From assembly GCA_023434665.1 (NCBI GenBank), contig JAEYSM010000086.1, forward strand, positions 39,603-103,602: a stretch of 64,000 nt of DNA, given 5' to 3'. The notes beneath the pieces are model-generated. The model did not search any database. It had not been told where the DNA came from and was given only the letters and a program-made list of their open reading frames with translations. Numbering within the stretch: position 1 is the first letter of the stretch; every line of letters starts with the position of its first letter. Position numbers and translations under genes: made by a program. Positions 26,944-35,968 of the stretch are shown here, piece after piece. The DNA is from Bacteroidota bacterium. GTDB taxonomy: Bacteria; Bacteroidota; Bacteroidia; Bacteroidales; Lentimicrobiaceae.

Positions 26944-26951
26944 TATTTTTG
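26944..26951 (+). promoter_or_regulatory. Candidate -7 box for the metallophosphoesterase gene
   Basis: TATTTTTG fits TAnnTTTG, 45 bases before the TTG start and 12 bases after the ATPase stop. A TTG lies 23 bases upstream, a poor spacing for -33. Confidence 0.4.
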
Positions 26952-26996
26952 CAACCGTAAAATTGAGTCTGATTTCTTGCTGAAAATTTAAAATAT

Positions 26997-28325
26997 TTGA
27001 AAATAAAGGTTCGTAGAAAATACTGGATTGGTTTTTTTGCTCTAATCCTAATGGTTGCGCTTTACTTTCTCTTGAGAACTTCTTTGCCTCAATATTCAGG
27101 TAGAATTCCAGGCCTTGGAATTTTTCTCCTTATAGAATACCTGGTATTTAATTTTGTAAAGGATGTGAGTCCTGTTTACAATAAAAGTTTAAAGAGAATC
27201 CTCATTTTCCTGTGGTGGTTACCTGTGGTGCTTTTAACTGTTTTTCTGTTAGTTGCATCATTTATTCCACTTCAGGAATGGAATGGTTTTTGGAAAGTTT
27301 ACTTGCCTGGTTTTGCTTTAATGGGGATAATAGCAAAAACCGTTTTGTTTACAATACTACTCATACCTCTATTCTTTGGAATATTTAGAAGAGTTTCAGG
27401 CAAACACTCAAAATTCTCACATTACTTATTGAATTTAGAAAAATTATTTAAAAGGATGGCAATAATTTTAGGAAGCTTAGCTTTTGTTGGTTTATTTATT
27501 GGAAGTATCCACTGGGTTTCAAAATTTAAAATTCGTGAATTTGACCTTGTTGTAAAAGACATTCCTGAAGCATTAGAGGGATTTAGGATAGTTCAAATTT
27601 CAGATATTCATCTTGGTAGTTGGACAACATTAAAACCAATTGAGAAAGCTGTCTCGATGATTAATGAACTAAATCCTGATGTTGTACTTTTTACTGGCGA
27701 CATGGTAAATTTTAGTGCTACTGAAACCGTTGGTTTCGAAATTCTCAAAAATGTTAAGTCAACTTATGGAGTATACGCAATTTTGGGAAACCATGATTAT
27801 GGTGATTACGTTGAATGGGATAGCAAAACCAGTAAGGAAAATGATTTCCGAATTCTGGAACAATTTTATAAAAAAATTGGCTGGAAGCTTTTGAGAAATG
27901 AGCATGAAGTCCTGGAAATTGATGGAGCTTCAATATTGTTGGCAGGGGTTGAGAATTGGAGCGCAACACACAGATTTCATCGCTATGGTGATATGGTCGC
28001 GACCATGAAAGGGGCTCCTGACACTGATGTTAGCATTTTGATGTCTCATGATCCAACACATTGGGAAGCTGAAATTTTAGAAGAATATCCTCAGTTTGAT
28101 ATCACACTTTCCGGTCATACACATGGAATGCAAATAGGGTTTGAAGGTCTTGGACTTAAGTGGAGCCCATCTCAGTATATATATAAGAATTGGGGTGGAA
28201 TGTATAAGAAAAGATCGTTAAAAGGCCATGAGTCCAAATTATATGTAAATATAGGATTAGGACATATTGCTTATCCCGGTAGGGTAGGGATACTTCCTGA
28301 AATTACACTTATTACCTTAAAATAA
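26997..28325 (+). CDS. Membrane-anchored metallophosphoesterase (YkuE-like)
   Basis: 442 residues. About 180 N-terminal residues form four or five membrane helices. A calcineurin-like phosphoesterase domain follows with the metal motifs DIHLGS, TGDMVNF, GNHDYGDY, MSHDPTHWE and SGHTHGMQIG. Relatives hydrolyse phospho-lipid or nucleotide-lipid substrates; the substrate here is unknown. The start is TTG at 26997, giving a basic N-terminus (KIKVRRKYW) before the first helix; the next in-frame ATG would fall inside that helix. Confidence 0.88.
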   Translation: MKIKVRRKYWIGFFALILMVALYFLLRTSLPQYSGRIPGLGIFLLIEYLVFNFVKDVSPVYNKSLKRILIFLWWLPVVLLTVFLLVASFIPLQEWNGFWKVYLPGFALMGIIAKTVLFTILLIPLFFGIFRRVSGKHSKFSHYLLNLEKLFKRMAIILGSLAFVGLFIGSIHWVSKFKIREFDLVVKDIPEALEGFRIVQISDIHLGSWTTLKPIEKAVSMINELNPDVVLFTGDMVNFSATETVGFEILKNVKSTYGVYAILGNHDYGDYVEWDSKTSKENDFRILEQFYKKIGWKLLRNEHEVLEIDGASILLAGVENWSATHRFHRYGDMVATMKGAPDTDVSILMSHDPTHWEAEILEEYPQFDITLSGHTHGMQIGFEGLGLKWSPSQYIYKNWGGMYKKRSLKGHESKLYVNIGLGHIAYPGRVGILPEITLITLK

Positions 28326-28335
28326 AGGGTATGGT

Positions 28336-29841
28336 TTAGTTATAATAGATCGACTTTTCATCAATTGCAGATGTAAAGTTCTCTATTTTAAACCATTCAT
28401 TGACTCTTTCATTTATATTGTCTGAACCCTGAACATGCAGGAATTCGTTTGTCCGTTTATTATAAACGTAGTCTTTGATCCATTCTTCATGATGAATCTG
28501 AATTTCGGCAAGGGCATTAATAATGATATCGAGCTCTTTATTAGTCATTGTGGGATGTAATGACAATCTAACCCATCCTGGCTTTTGTGAAAGGTCACCG
28601 TGGTTTATAAGTTCAGTTATATGTTTAGAGTGCTCGTAACTAACGTCAAGTAAATAATGTCCGTAAGTACCTGCACATGCGCAACCACCTCTTACCTGAA
28701 CTCCATATTTGTCACTTAGAAGTTTAACCACTAAATTATAATGAATGTTGTTGAAGTAGAAGGAAATAACGCCTAATCGTTTGGTTTGAGCCGGGGCAAG
28801 AATAAACAAATTGGGTATTCTCTTCAATCCCTCGAAAGCTTTTTCCAGTAATTCTTCTTCTCTCTTTTGTATGTTTTTAACACCCATCATTTCTTTAAGC
28901 TCAATACAAAGAGCACTGCGTATAGCTTGCATGAATCCAGGTGTGCCACCATCTTCTCTGGCTTCAATATCATCCACATATTTAAATTCTCCCCAGGGAT
29001 TGGTCCAATCAACTGTTCCACCTCCCGGTTGATCAGGGATACGATTATTATACATTGATTTATTAAAAATCAAAACCCCGGAGGAACCTGGACCACCTAG
29101 AAATTTATGAGGTGAGAAAAGAATGGCATCAAGTCGTTCTTCAAGATTTTCCGGATGCATATTTATTTCATCATAAGGTGCTGAGGCTGCATAATCAACA
29201 ATGCAATTACCACCATATTCATGCATTATTTTAGCTAATTCGTGAACTGGATTTCTGACACCTGTAACATTAGAGCAGGCAGTAAAGGCCCCTAATTTAA
29301 TTGGTCGGTCTTTATACAGCTCAAGCTGCTTCTTCAATTCTTCAGGATCAACCAGTAGATTCTTATCCGGCTGAAGGACCACCACATCGCATATTGTCTC
29401 AAACCATGAAGTATGATTGGAGTGGTGCTCCATGTGCGTTACAAAAACTACTGGCTTACCAGTATCCTTAAAGCACTTTTGGTCAGTCAATTGCCTGCAC
29501 ATCTTGAGTCCAAGAATCCTTTGGAATTTTACTATCACCCCTGTCATTCCAAAGCCGGAAGTGATAATTATATCATCCTGACTTGCATTAACATGCTTTT
29601 TAATAATCTTATGGGCAAGATGATAAGCGCGAGTCATGGATGTACCAGTCTCACTGGTTTCTGTGTGAGTATTTCCTATAAAGGGACCGATGTCTGATGA
29701 TAATTTGGTTTCAATGGGCCTGTAAAGACGTCCACTGGCAATCCAGTCAGCATATATCAATTTCTTGGTTCCATAAGGGGTCTCATATTCCTGATCAAAA
29801 CCAATTATATTTCTCCTGAAGCTGTCGAAGTACCTTTCCAT
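28336..29841 (-). CDS. Class V aminotransferase (cysteine desulfurase-like PLP enzyme)
   Basis: 501 residues, longer than SufS/IscS (about 405). PLP-binding features are ITSGFGMTGVIVKFQRIL, MEHHSNHTSWFE (His that stacks on PLP), CIVDYAASAPY (Asp), and the Schiff-base Lys in LFSPHKFLGGPGSSGVL. A RGGCACAGTYGHYLL segment holds two Cys where desulfurases have their catalytic loop. Whether it is a desulfurase, selenocysteine lyase or another lyase cannot be decided. It is convergent with the phosphoesterase gene and has its own promoter. Confidence 0.85.
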   Translation of the reverse strand: MERYFDSFRRNIIGFDQEYETPYGTKKLIYADWIASGRLYRPIETKLSSDIGPFIGNTHTETSETGTSMTRAYHLAHKIIKKHVNASQDDIIITSGFGMTGVIVKFQRILGLKMCRQLTDQKCFKDTGKPVVFVTHMEHHSNHTSWFETICDVVVLQPDKNLLVDPEELKKQLELYKDRPIKLGAFTACSNVTGVRNPVHELAKIMHEYGGNCIVDYAASAPYDEINMHPENLEERLDAILFSPHKFLGGPGSSGVLIFNKSMYNNRIPDQPGGGTVDWTNPWGEFKYVDDIEAREDGGTPGFMQAIRSALCIELKEMMGVKNIQKREEELLEKAFEGLKRIPNLFILAPAQTKRLGVISFYFNNIHYNLVVKLLSDKYGVQVRGGCACAGTYGHYLLDVSYEHSKHITELINHGDLSQKPGWVRLSLHPTMTNKELDIIINALAEIQIHHEEWIKDYVYNKRTNEFLHVQGSDNINERVNEWFKIENFTSAIDEKSIYYN

Positions 29842-29861
29842 TTGGATGCAATTTCTAACAG

Positions 29862-29892
29862 CAAATGTGCGAAATAATTATCAAAGTGCAAA
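29862..29892 (-). promoter_or_regulatory. Promoter of the class V aminotransferase gene
   Basis: On the minus strand TTTG, 19 bases, CACATTTG: the -33 element is exact and the -7 box differs from TAnnTTTG at the first base. It ends about 20 bases before the ATG. Confidence 0.55.
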
Positions 29893-29929
29893 CAAGGAAA
29901 CCGTCTTTGTGCTACATTTTGGGAAATTC

Positions 29930-32245
29930 TCAGGGAGTTATAACCTGAACATCACCTTGGGATATAAGGATGCTCGTAATTTCAATATCACCACCTTCAG
30001 GATAAATGCTGATCCAATTATTATCAACGCGATACCACATATCCTGGACACTAATTCTTAATAAGTAATCGGTAGTTTCTTCATTCTCTATTCCTTTCAT
30101 TACAATGCCGCCACTTTTCTGTCCGTCTTTGCCGTAATTGATAAAAACTTTAGGGATATGCTCGGTAGTTTTTCTTGCTTTCAGAATGATGTAATTGTTT
30201 TTCCTAAGCCTCATTTCTATTGGATTAAACTGGAATCTCTTTTCCATTGAGTTTGTCATAATGGTTGGTTGTTCCAGAATAGTAATTATTGCATTGTCCT
30301 CCATTTGTTTTCTGATCTTTTCAATCATAAGCAATGGGTATGTTTCTTGTGGTCGAAAAGTTGAAGCTTTTTGGAATTCATCAATTGCTTTGTCGTAAAT
30401 TTTTGATTGGTATGCCAGATCGGCTGCTGAAATGAATTTATTATAAGATTCGAGGTTGTTCTTATTCCTTTCCTGTAAGATGTTATTTATCTGGATCAGT
30501 CTTTCTTTAGGGAATGACTCTAATGGCTTAAGAGAAGAAGCTCTTTCATACTCAATGATTGCTGATGGATAATCTTGCTGTGTATATAAAGTATTGCCTT
30601 TATCAATCGCATCATAATAGTCTTTATCAGCAAGTCTTTTTTGTTCTTCCTCTTTAAGTCTTTTCTCTTCTGCTAGTGCTAATAACCTATCCTGTTCAGC
30701 TTTTATTTTTGCCTGCTCTATAGAATGAATGGAGTCCTGTTTTCGTTGTTCTGCTTCTTTTGCAGCGGCCAATGCAATCTGCCTGTCAAGTTCTGCTTGT
30801 TGCTCTGCAGCTACTCTTGCCTCTTCGGCTAATCTAGCTTTTTCAATTTCGGCTTCTCTGACAGCTGTTATGGAGTCCTGTATTCGTTGTTCTGCTTCTT
30901 TTGCAGCGGCTAATGCAGCCTGCCTGTCAAGTTCTGCCTGACGTTCTGCAGCTACGCTTGCCTCTTCGGCTAATCTAGCTTTCTCAATTTCGGCTTCTCT
31001 GACAGCTGTTATAGAATCCTGTATTCGTTGTTCTGCTTCTTTTGCAGCGGCCAATGCAGCCTGCCTGTCAAGTTCTGCTTGTCGCTCTGCAGCTACTCTT
31101 GCCTCTTCGGCTAATCTAGCCTTTTCAATTTCGGCTTCTCTGACAGCTGTTATGGAGTCCTGTATTCGTTGTTCTGCTTCTTTTGCAGCGGCTAATGCAG
31201 CCTGACTGTCAAGTTCTGCCTGACGCTCTGCTGCTAATCTTTCTTCCTCGACTCTTTTCTGTTCGGCTATTACTTTTTCTTCAGCTAATCTTGCTGCTTC
31301 TAACCGTTCTGCTTCAGCTTTCTGCTCTGCAATTGTGCGTTGTTCTTCAGCTAATTTTTCAGCTGCTAAACGATCTTCTTCGACTTTACGTTCAGCGGCT
31401 AACCGTGCTTCTTCTTTAATCCTTAAAGCTTGTTCTTCTGCAAGTCTGATAGCTTGAATAGAATCTTGTTTATTTTGAACGATTGCATCAGCCCTTGATT
31501 CATTAACTCTTTGAATCATGCTCTTTGGATAATTTTCATTAGGTTTCAAAGCTGAAGCTTGTTGGTATTTTGAAATTGCTTGCTGGTAATTTCTATTCAT
31601 GTATGCTTCATCTGCCTCAGTTATCCTGGTTTGATACTGTTCATCGATATTCTTTTGAGTCGCAATAAGCGACTCTATCTCCCGAATTCTAATATTCGGG
31701 TGATTTTCATCAGGTAGTACTTTTTTAGCATTCTTATATTCTACTAATGCCTCAGCATATTTTTTCTCATTATATAATTTATCTGCTGAAGTAATGTGCC
31801 CTTCAAACTTTGCTGTTTTTGCAAGAAAATCACTTTCAGATTTATCAATTCCTGAAATTTTTTCACGGAGAACCTTATCGTCAGGTTTAATTAGTAATGC
31901 TGACTGATATTGTTCCTTTGCACCTTTGAAATTCTTTTTTTCGAGAAAACTATCTCCTTTTGCAATTGCCTCTTTATAAAGAATCTCATCTTGAGGATCA
32001 ATATAAAATTTCCTTATTAGGGCTAATTTATCTTTTGGATACTTGGCTGAAGGATCTATTGATAAAGCCTTCTGATATTCAGTTTTAGCCTTGGGATAGT
32101 CTTTTGCCTGCAGATACTCTTCTCCTTTCAGAATCGCTTCTTCGTATTGTAAAAGCTTTTCACGATCTGCTGACTGACTGAAAACGGGAGTAAAAGGTAG
32201 TAGAATTACAACTATTAATGTAATTAATAACTTATAGTGACTCAT
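29930..32245 (-). CDS. Secreted TPR/coiled-coil protein with tandem repeats
   Basis: 771 residues. Signal peptide at 1-24 (ends VFSQ). TPR-like helices about 28-260 (repeats of YxxAIxKGDxxLxxKxYxxAKxxYQxAL type with KPxExYPK joints). A long Ala/Glu/Arg coiled coil runs from about 262 to 525 and contains the 47-residue repeats. More TPR-like repeats lie at about 530-640, and a C-terminal beta-rich domain at about 650-771 (FINYGKDGQKSGGIVMKG). Reminiscent of TolA-like periplasmic spanning rods or gliding/motility-linked TPR proteins, but no function can be assigned. Confidence 0.85.
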   Translation of the reverse strand: MSHYKLLITLIVVILLPFTPVFSQSADREKLLQYEEAILKGEEYLQAKDYPKAKTEYQKALSIDPSAKYPKDKLALIRKFYIDPQDEILYKEAIAKGDSFLEKKNFKGAKEQYQSALLIKPDDKVLREKISGIDKSESDFLAKTAKFEGHITSADKLYNEKKYAEALVEYKNAKKVLPDENHPNIRIREIESLIATQKNIDEQYQTRITEADEAYMNRNYQQAISKYQQASALKPNENYPKSMIQRVNESRADAIVQNKQDSIQAIRLAEEQALRIKEEARLAAERKVEEDRLAAEKLAEEQRTIAEQKAEAERLEAARLAEEKVIAEQKRVEEERLAAERQAELDSQAALAAAKEAEQRIQDSITAVREAEIEKARLAEEARVAAERQAELDRQAALAAAKEAEQRIQDSITAVREAEIEKARLAEEASVAAERQAELDRQAALAAAKEAEQRIQDSITAVREAEIEKARLAEEARVAAEQQAELDRQIALAAAKEAEQRKQDSIHSIEQAKIKAEQDRLLALAEEKRLKEEEQKRLADKDYYDAIDKGNTLYTQQDYPSAIIEYERASSLKPLESFPKERLIQINNILQERNKNNLESYNKFISAADLAYQSKIYDKAIDEFQKASTFRPQETYPLLMIEKIRKQMEDNAIITILEQPTIMTNSMEKRFQFNPIEMRLRKNNYIILKARKTTEHIPKVFINYGKDGQKSGGIVMKGIENEETTDYLLRISVQDMWYRVDNNWISIYPEGGDIEITSILISQGDVQVITP
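30731..31236. repeat. 141-bp tandem repeat array inside the TPR/coiled-coil gene
   Basis: Three full units and a partial fourth, with starts at 30731, 30872, 31013 and 31154, exactly 141 bases apart. Each encodes 47 residues beginning AAERQAELDRQAALAAAKEA. The units are nearly identical at the DNA level, including silent positions, which points to recent duplication. Confidence 0.95.
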
Positions 32246-32284
32246 TTTTTGGATTTCTTTGCTAATAACGCTAAAGATGAAAAT

Positions 32285-32959
32285 TTATTGAATCGTTCCT
32301 GATTCACTGCTGAAAATTTGACCATCTCTCATAAAAACTCTTCTATCAGCCATTTCAGCTAATTCTTCATTATGTGTAACAATAACTATAGTTTGATTAA
32401 AAATATCTCTTAATTCAAAAAACAGACTGTGAAGATTGCGGGCATTTGTCGAATCAAGATTTCCTGAAGGTTCATCAGCCATAAGTACAGATGGGCTATT
32501 TATCAAAGCTCTGGCAATAGCAACTCTTTGTTGTTCTCCACCGGAAAGTTCTGATGGTTTATGGTCAATTCTATCCTTTATTTTAAGGAGGTCAAGTAGT
32601 TCAGTGGCTTTTTTTCGGGCTATTTTAACTGGAGTCCCAGCAATAAAGGCTGGAATGCATACATTTTCAAGGGCTGAAAATTCAGGTAAAAGATGATGAA
32701 ATTGGAACACAAATCCAACTTTACTATTACGGAATCCAGATAACTTTTTATCATTCAAACTTTGGAGATTAACACCATCGACGGAGACCATACCTTTATC
32801 TGGTTTGTCCAATGTGCTGAGTATGTGTAAGAGAGTTGATTTTCCAGCTCCTGATGCACCTGTTATAGATATTATCTCTCCTCTATTAACTTTCAAACTT
32901 ACACCTTGTAATACTTTCAGTGATCCGTAGGATTTATGTAAGTCAATCGCTTCTATCAT
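32285..32959 (-). CDS. ABC transporter ATP-binding protein, LolD/MacB type
   Basis: 224 residues from the ATG at 32959, which removes a hydrophobic N-terminal tail that would follow from the ATG at 33001 and gives the usual start MIEAIDLHKSYG. Walker A is GASGAGKST, the Q-loop is FVFQFHHLLPEF, the signature is LSGGEQQRVAIARAL, Walker B is VLMADEPSGNLD, and the H-loop is IVTHNEELA. The LLPEFSALENVCIPAFIAG stretch is typical of LolD, which drives lipoprotein release to the outer membrane. No permease gene is adjacent. The next gene downstream is the TPR protein. Confidence 0.92.
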   Translation of the reverse strand: MIEAIDLHKSYGSLKVLQGVSLKVNRGEIISITGASGAGKSTLLHILSTLDKPDKGMVSVDGVNLQSLNDKKLSGFRNSKVGFVFQFHHLLPEFSALENVCIPAFIAGTPVKIARKKATELLDLLKIKDRIDHKPSELSGGEQQRVAIARALINSPSVLMADEPSGNLDSTNARNLHSLFFELRDIFNQTIVIVTHNEELAEMADRRVFMRDGQIFSSESGTIQ

Positions 32960-32991
32960 ACACTTGTTGAGATTTATCACAAAGTTAATTA

Positions 32992-33025
32992 AAAAAAACA
33001 AGGCTGGTTATTATAACCAGCCTTG
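32992..33025 (-). terminator. Intrinsic terminator after the Gly/Thr-rich protein gene
   Basis: Perfect twelve-pair stem CAAGGCTGGTTA/TAACCAGCCTTG with a three-base loop, followed on the minus strand by a run of eight T. Confidence 0.93.
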
Positions 33026-33050
33026 AAGTAAATTAACAAATTAGCCTGAA

Positions 33051-34379
33051 TTAATCCTGGTCGAAATCCACTTGATCGCTCGAATCATAAGTGAAAGGAA
33101 TTACGACGCTCTTATTATCATCAGTCTTAACAGTAGCCTGAATGTTATAGGTTCCGCTTTCATTAAGGGTTAATTCGCCCATATGATGTTCGCCTTTTTC
33201 TTTTAAGTCAGTAGTAAAGCTCTTTTTGCTTGGAGTAGTAACTTTCATTTCAATCTCTTCAGCTTTCACTTCTCTACCGGTACTTTCGTCAACTATTTTT
33301 ACATAGACCTTCTTTTTCTGATCATCTGAATTCATAGCTGTTGATTGATCTGACTGTCCACCCTGATTTGAAGAACTTCTCCAATCAGTCGATGAACTGG
33401 AACCTGTTGTTACAGTTGAAGAACTACCAGTAAGTGTTCCACTTTGGTTATTCTGATCAATTTTTGTGGTATGCGTTCCACTGATTCGATCATTCTCTAA
33501 AGTAGCATTCGACCCAGTGGTTCCTGAAGTGGTTGAACCAGAATTACCAGTAGCGGGCGTAGGAGTTCCAACTGAACCTGCAACACCTGATGTACCTGTC
33601 GTTCCAATTGTCCCTGATGTACCCGTTGTGCCAGTTGTTCCGGCTGAACCTGAAACACCTGATGTTCCAATGGATCCTGTTGCTCCTATAGTGCCACTGG
33701 TGCCTGTTGTACCAGTTGTACCTGTGGTGCCAGTTGTACCAATCCTATCAGAAGTATTCATTGAAGTAGATCCATCCCAATTGTTTCTGTCACTTCCGGA
33801 TGTCCTTCTGTTAGAGGTATCACTTATAGTTCCTGAAGTACCAATTGTACCTGTAGAACGAATGGTACCCGAAGAGTTTCTATCTGAACCACTTGTTGTT
33901 CCGGTTGAACCACTTGAACCACCAATACTTGTATCTGATGTTCCAGTAGTGCCTGTTGTTGAACTTCCTACTGTTGAAGGATTACCTTCTCCGGTATTTT
34001 TAAAGGTGCCTCCACTATGTGAAGAACTATTACGTACATCCGATCCTGTCATTGAACTACCTGGTCTATCACTATCAGCTCCCATATTGTCATCTTCCTC
34101 AGGACTTACCCATACTTGAAGTTTGTATCCCTGAGCTGATTTTTCAATATCAGGTTCTGAATTTAAAGATACTTCATCACCTGATTGTGCTGATTGACTC
34201 GATTGCTTAGATTGATAAGATTGGTTATCTTTATTTTTATCTAAACTTTGATTTGATCTGTCCTGGGTACTTGTAGTCGTACTGCTGCGATCTGTACTCT
34301 GCGTCGTTTGTGCATATGATGTAAAGTAGAAAGCGCACACCGCCGTCGTAAGTATCGCTAAGAATTTTATCTTTTTCAT
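33051..34379 (-). CDS. Secreted Gly/Ser/Thr-rich low-complexity protein
   Basis: 442 residues. Signal peptide 1-23 (MKKIKFLAILTTAVCAFYFTSYAQ, cleavage near TSYA-Q). Residues about 25-90 are Ser/Gln-rich. About 100-340 are low complexity, built of short TGTTGT, SGTIGT and GTSGVSGS units. The C-terminal 95 residues (VYVKIVDESTGREVKAEEIEMKV onward) look like an Ig-like or carboxypeptidase-regulatory beta domain. A strong ribosome-binding site (AAGGAGG) precedes the ATG. It has its own stress-type promoter (34431-34465) and terminator. Possibly a surface or matrix protein; function unknown. Confidence 0.8.
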   Translation of the reverse strand: MKKIKFLAILTTAVCAFYFTSYAQTTQSTDRSSTTTSTQDRSNQSLDKNKDNQSYQSKQSSQSAQSGDEVSLNSEPDIEKSAQGYKLQVWVSPEEDDNMGADSDRPGSSMTGSDVRNSSSHSGGTFKNTGEGNPSTVGSSTTGTTGTSDTSIGGSSGSTGTTSGSDRNSSGTIRSTGTIGTSGTISDTSNRRTSGSDRNNWDGSTSMNTSDRIGTTGTTGTTGTTGTSGTIGATGSIGTSGVSGSAGTTGTTGTSGTIGTTGTSGVAGSVGTPTPATGNSGSTTSGTTGSNATLENDRISGTHTTKIDQNNQSGTLTGSSSTVTTGSSSSTDWRSSSNQGGQSDQSTAMNSDDQKKKVYVKIVDESTGREVKAEEIEMKVTTPSKKSFTTDLKEKGEHHMGELTLNESGTYNIQATVKTDDNKSVVIPFTYDSSDQVDFDQD

Positions 34380-34430
34380 TTTGAATGTCCTCCTTGAGTT
34401 ATGTTAGTTTTATATTGTTTTTCAAGCTTA

Positions 34431-34465
34431 CAAAGATCAAATTATCTCATTTGGTTATTGTTATA
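34431..34465 (-). promoter_or_regulatory. Promoter A of the shared TRTAAY-N25-TTTGTRA class
   Basis: On the minus strand TATAAC, 25 bases, TTTGTAA, 52 bases before the Gly/Thr-rich gene. It aligns with promoter B at 37131-37165 through the -7 box (ATCTTTGTAA), the upstream element (AAAAAnTATATAACA) and a leader segment AAACAATATAAAA. Confidence 0.6.
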
Positions 34466-34519
34466 TACTTTTTCCTTTATGTTGTATAATTATCACCTTT
34501 TATATTGATAATGAAGTGA

Positions 34520-35599
34520 TTATGATTTTAGAGTGATTTTTTGAAGTATATTAATAAGGATGATTTCCTCTGGCTTTAAATTTTTCAGGTCATCCATTTC
34601 ATTCATCTTTATATATTGATTTAGTTTCCTGCTTTCGTATAGTTCAGTAATAATTGGGTGAACATAATGTTGTCTGCAAACATTGCGCGTATTTCCTAAT
34701 TCGGATGCTACTATATCAAACATTTGATTAATTATTTTTTTAGTACCGGCTGCTGTTTCAGATTCTCCAAGTTCAATCAGTGCTCTGATTGCAGCAGTCG
34801 AACCAGCCCATGTTCTAAAGTCTTTTGAAGTATAGTTTTCACCGGATATTTCACGGATATAATCATTGACCATGCCCGAGTCAATTTTCTTAATTTCCCC
34901 GTTTTCGTAATATGCCAAAAGATGTTGTCCTGGGATATCCTTGCACTTTTTAATAATATTAGCAAGGCGTTTGTTCTTAATAGTAATATTAGCTTTAATC
35001 CCTTTCTTGCCAATAAAGCAAAAATTAATCTTAGAGCCTTCAAATTTTACGTGCTTATCTTTTAGAGTAGTTAGTCCAAATGAACCATTTGTTTTCTCAT
35101 AAACTGAATTCCCTATGCGGATATAAGCAGAATCAAGTATATTAACAACAGTCGCAAGAACTTTATTTTTAGAAATGTCTGGTAGGTTTAAGTCCTGATT
35201 AATGCGCAATCTGATTTCATTTAACTTTAATCCGAAGTTCAGGAGTCTGAAGAATTTGGTATGATTTCTTATCTTATTCCACATTGGGTGATACCTATAT
35301 TGCTTCCTTCCAGCCGTATCATAACCTGTCGCCTGAAGGTGACCATTATCCGACATACAAATCCATACATTTGTCCAGGCAGGAGGAATGCCAATACTTT
35401 TTATCCTCAATAGAAGTTCTGTGTCCGTGATTTTTTTTCCCTGAAACGTATATTCAAATTTGTTACCTTTTTTTTCTCTATGGATACCTGTTTCGGCGTC
35501 AGAGGTGTATTCAAGGTTAACGATCTCGGCACTTTTCGAGACATCTGTTAATGCCGCCCTTAATTGTCTTTTAGTTATAGTTATCTGATCTTCACCCAT
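34520..35599 (-). CDS. DNA topoisomerase IB (poxvirus-like)
   Basis: Relaxes supercoils through a 3'-phosphotyrosyl intermediate. 359 residues. N-terminal domain about 30-110 (IPPAWTNVWICMSDNGHLQATGYD). The catalytic domain contains RIGNSVYEKTNGSFGLTTLKDKHV, the KDFRTWAGS block (RTWAGS is highly conserved), and the active-site Tyr312 in NVCRQHYVHP. It lies downstream of the stress-protein genes on the same strand, separated from the 49-aa gene by a hairpin. It may be read through from promoter B. Confidence 0.93.
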   Translation of the reverse strand: MGEDQITITKRQLRAALTDVSKSAEIVNLEYTSDAETGIHREKKGNKFEYTFQGKKITDTELLLRIKSIGIPPAWTNVWICMSDNGHLQATGYDTAGRKQYRYHPMWNKIRNHTKFFRLLNFGLKLNEIRLRINQDLNLPDISKNKVLATVVNILDSAYIRIGNSVYEKTNGSFGLTTLKDKHVKFEGSKINFCFIGKKGIKANITIKNKRLANIIKKCKDIPGQHLLAYYENGEIKKIDSGMVNDYIREISGENYTSKDFRTWAGSTAAIRALIELGESETAAGTKKIINQMFDIVASELGNTRNVCRQHYVHPIITELYESRKLNQYIKMNEMDDLKNLKPEEIILINILQKITLKS

Positions 35600-35612
35600 A
35601 TAGGATAAAATA

Positions 35613-35646
35613 GCCCTTGAATGCTATATAACTAACACTCAAGGGC
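35613..35646 (-). terminator. Hairpin between the 49-aa gene and topoisomerase IB
   Basis: Eight perfect pairs GCCCTTGA/TCAAGGGC enclosing 18 bases, followed on the minus strand by TATTTTATCC. It may be a partial terminator that sets the topoisomerase expression level. Confidence 0.4.
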
Positions 35647-35668
35647 ATTAATAAAAAGTCAATAATTT

Positions 35669-35818
35669 TTAAGTAGCTTGGTCAATCACAAAGTCGTCTT
35701 CATTGACTTCCAGAGTTAATTCAGTACCTACAAGTTCAACCAGCCATTTATAATGGCGTTTTACTATAAGTCTGATTTTGGTCAATCCCATTATAGGGAA
35801 AATCAATTGGGCAGTCAT
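35669..35818 (-). CDS. Small protein, 49 residues, unknown function
   Basis: An ATG-initiated frame ends in TAA, with codons typical of the neighbours. The protein starts MTAQLIFPIMGLTKIRLIVK and ends in an acidic tail (VNEDDFVID). It has alternating hydrophobic and basic residues and looks like a small beta-rich soluble protein. It fills an otherwise empty 369-base gap in the minus-strand stress gene series. No family recognised; it could be chance, but its frame and position support it. Confidence 0.45.
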   Translation of the reverse strand: MTAQLIFPIMGLTKIRLIVKRHYKWLVELVGTELTLEVNEDDFVIDQAT

Positions 35819-35968
35819 TTATCGTTGTTTTAGAAGGTTTATAGTGGTTTTTAGTTTTTAGATTTTTACTTTTCTCAAAGTTCTAATTCATTGATTAAAA
35901 ATACATTACAGACCGAACAAAAAATTTTACATTATTGTAATATCTCTCAGGTTTGAAATGAAGGTGTT

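Noticed and set aside
33466..34119. 217-codon plus-strand frame
   Set aside because: Antisense to the Gly/Thr-rich gene, which has a signal peptide, promoter, ribosome-binding site and terminator; the Val/Pro repeats are the mirror of its codons.
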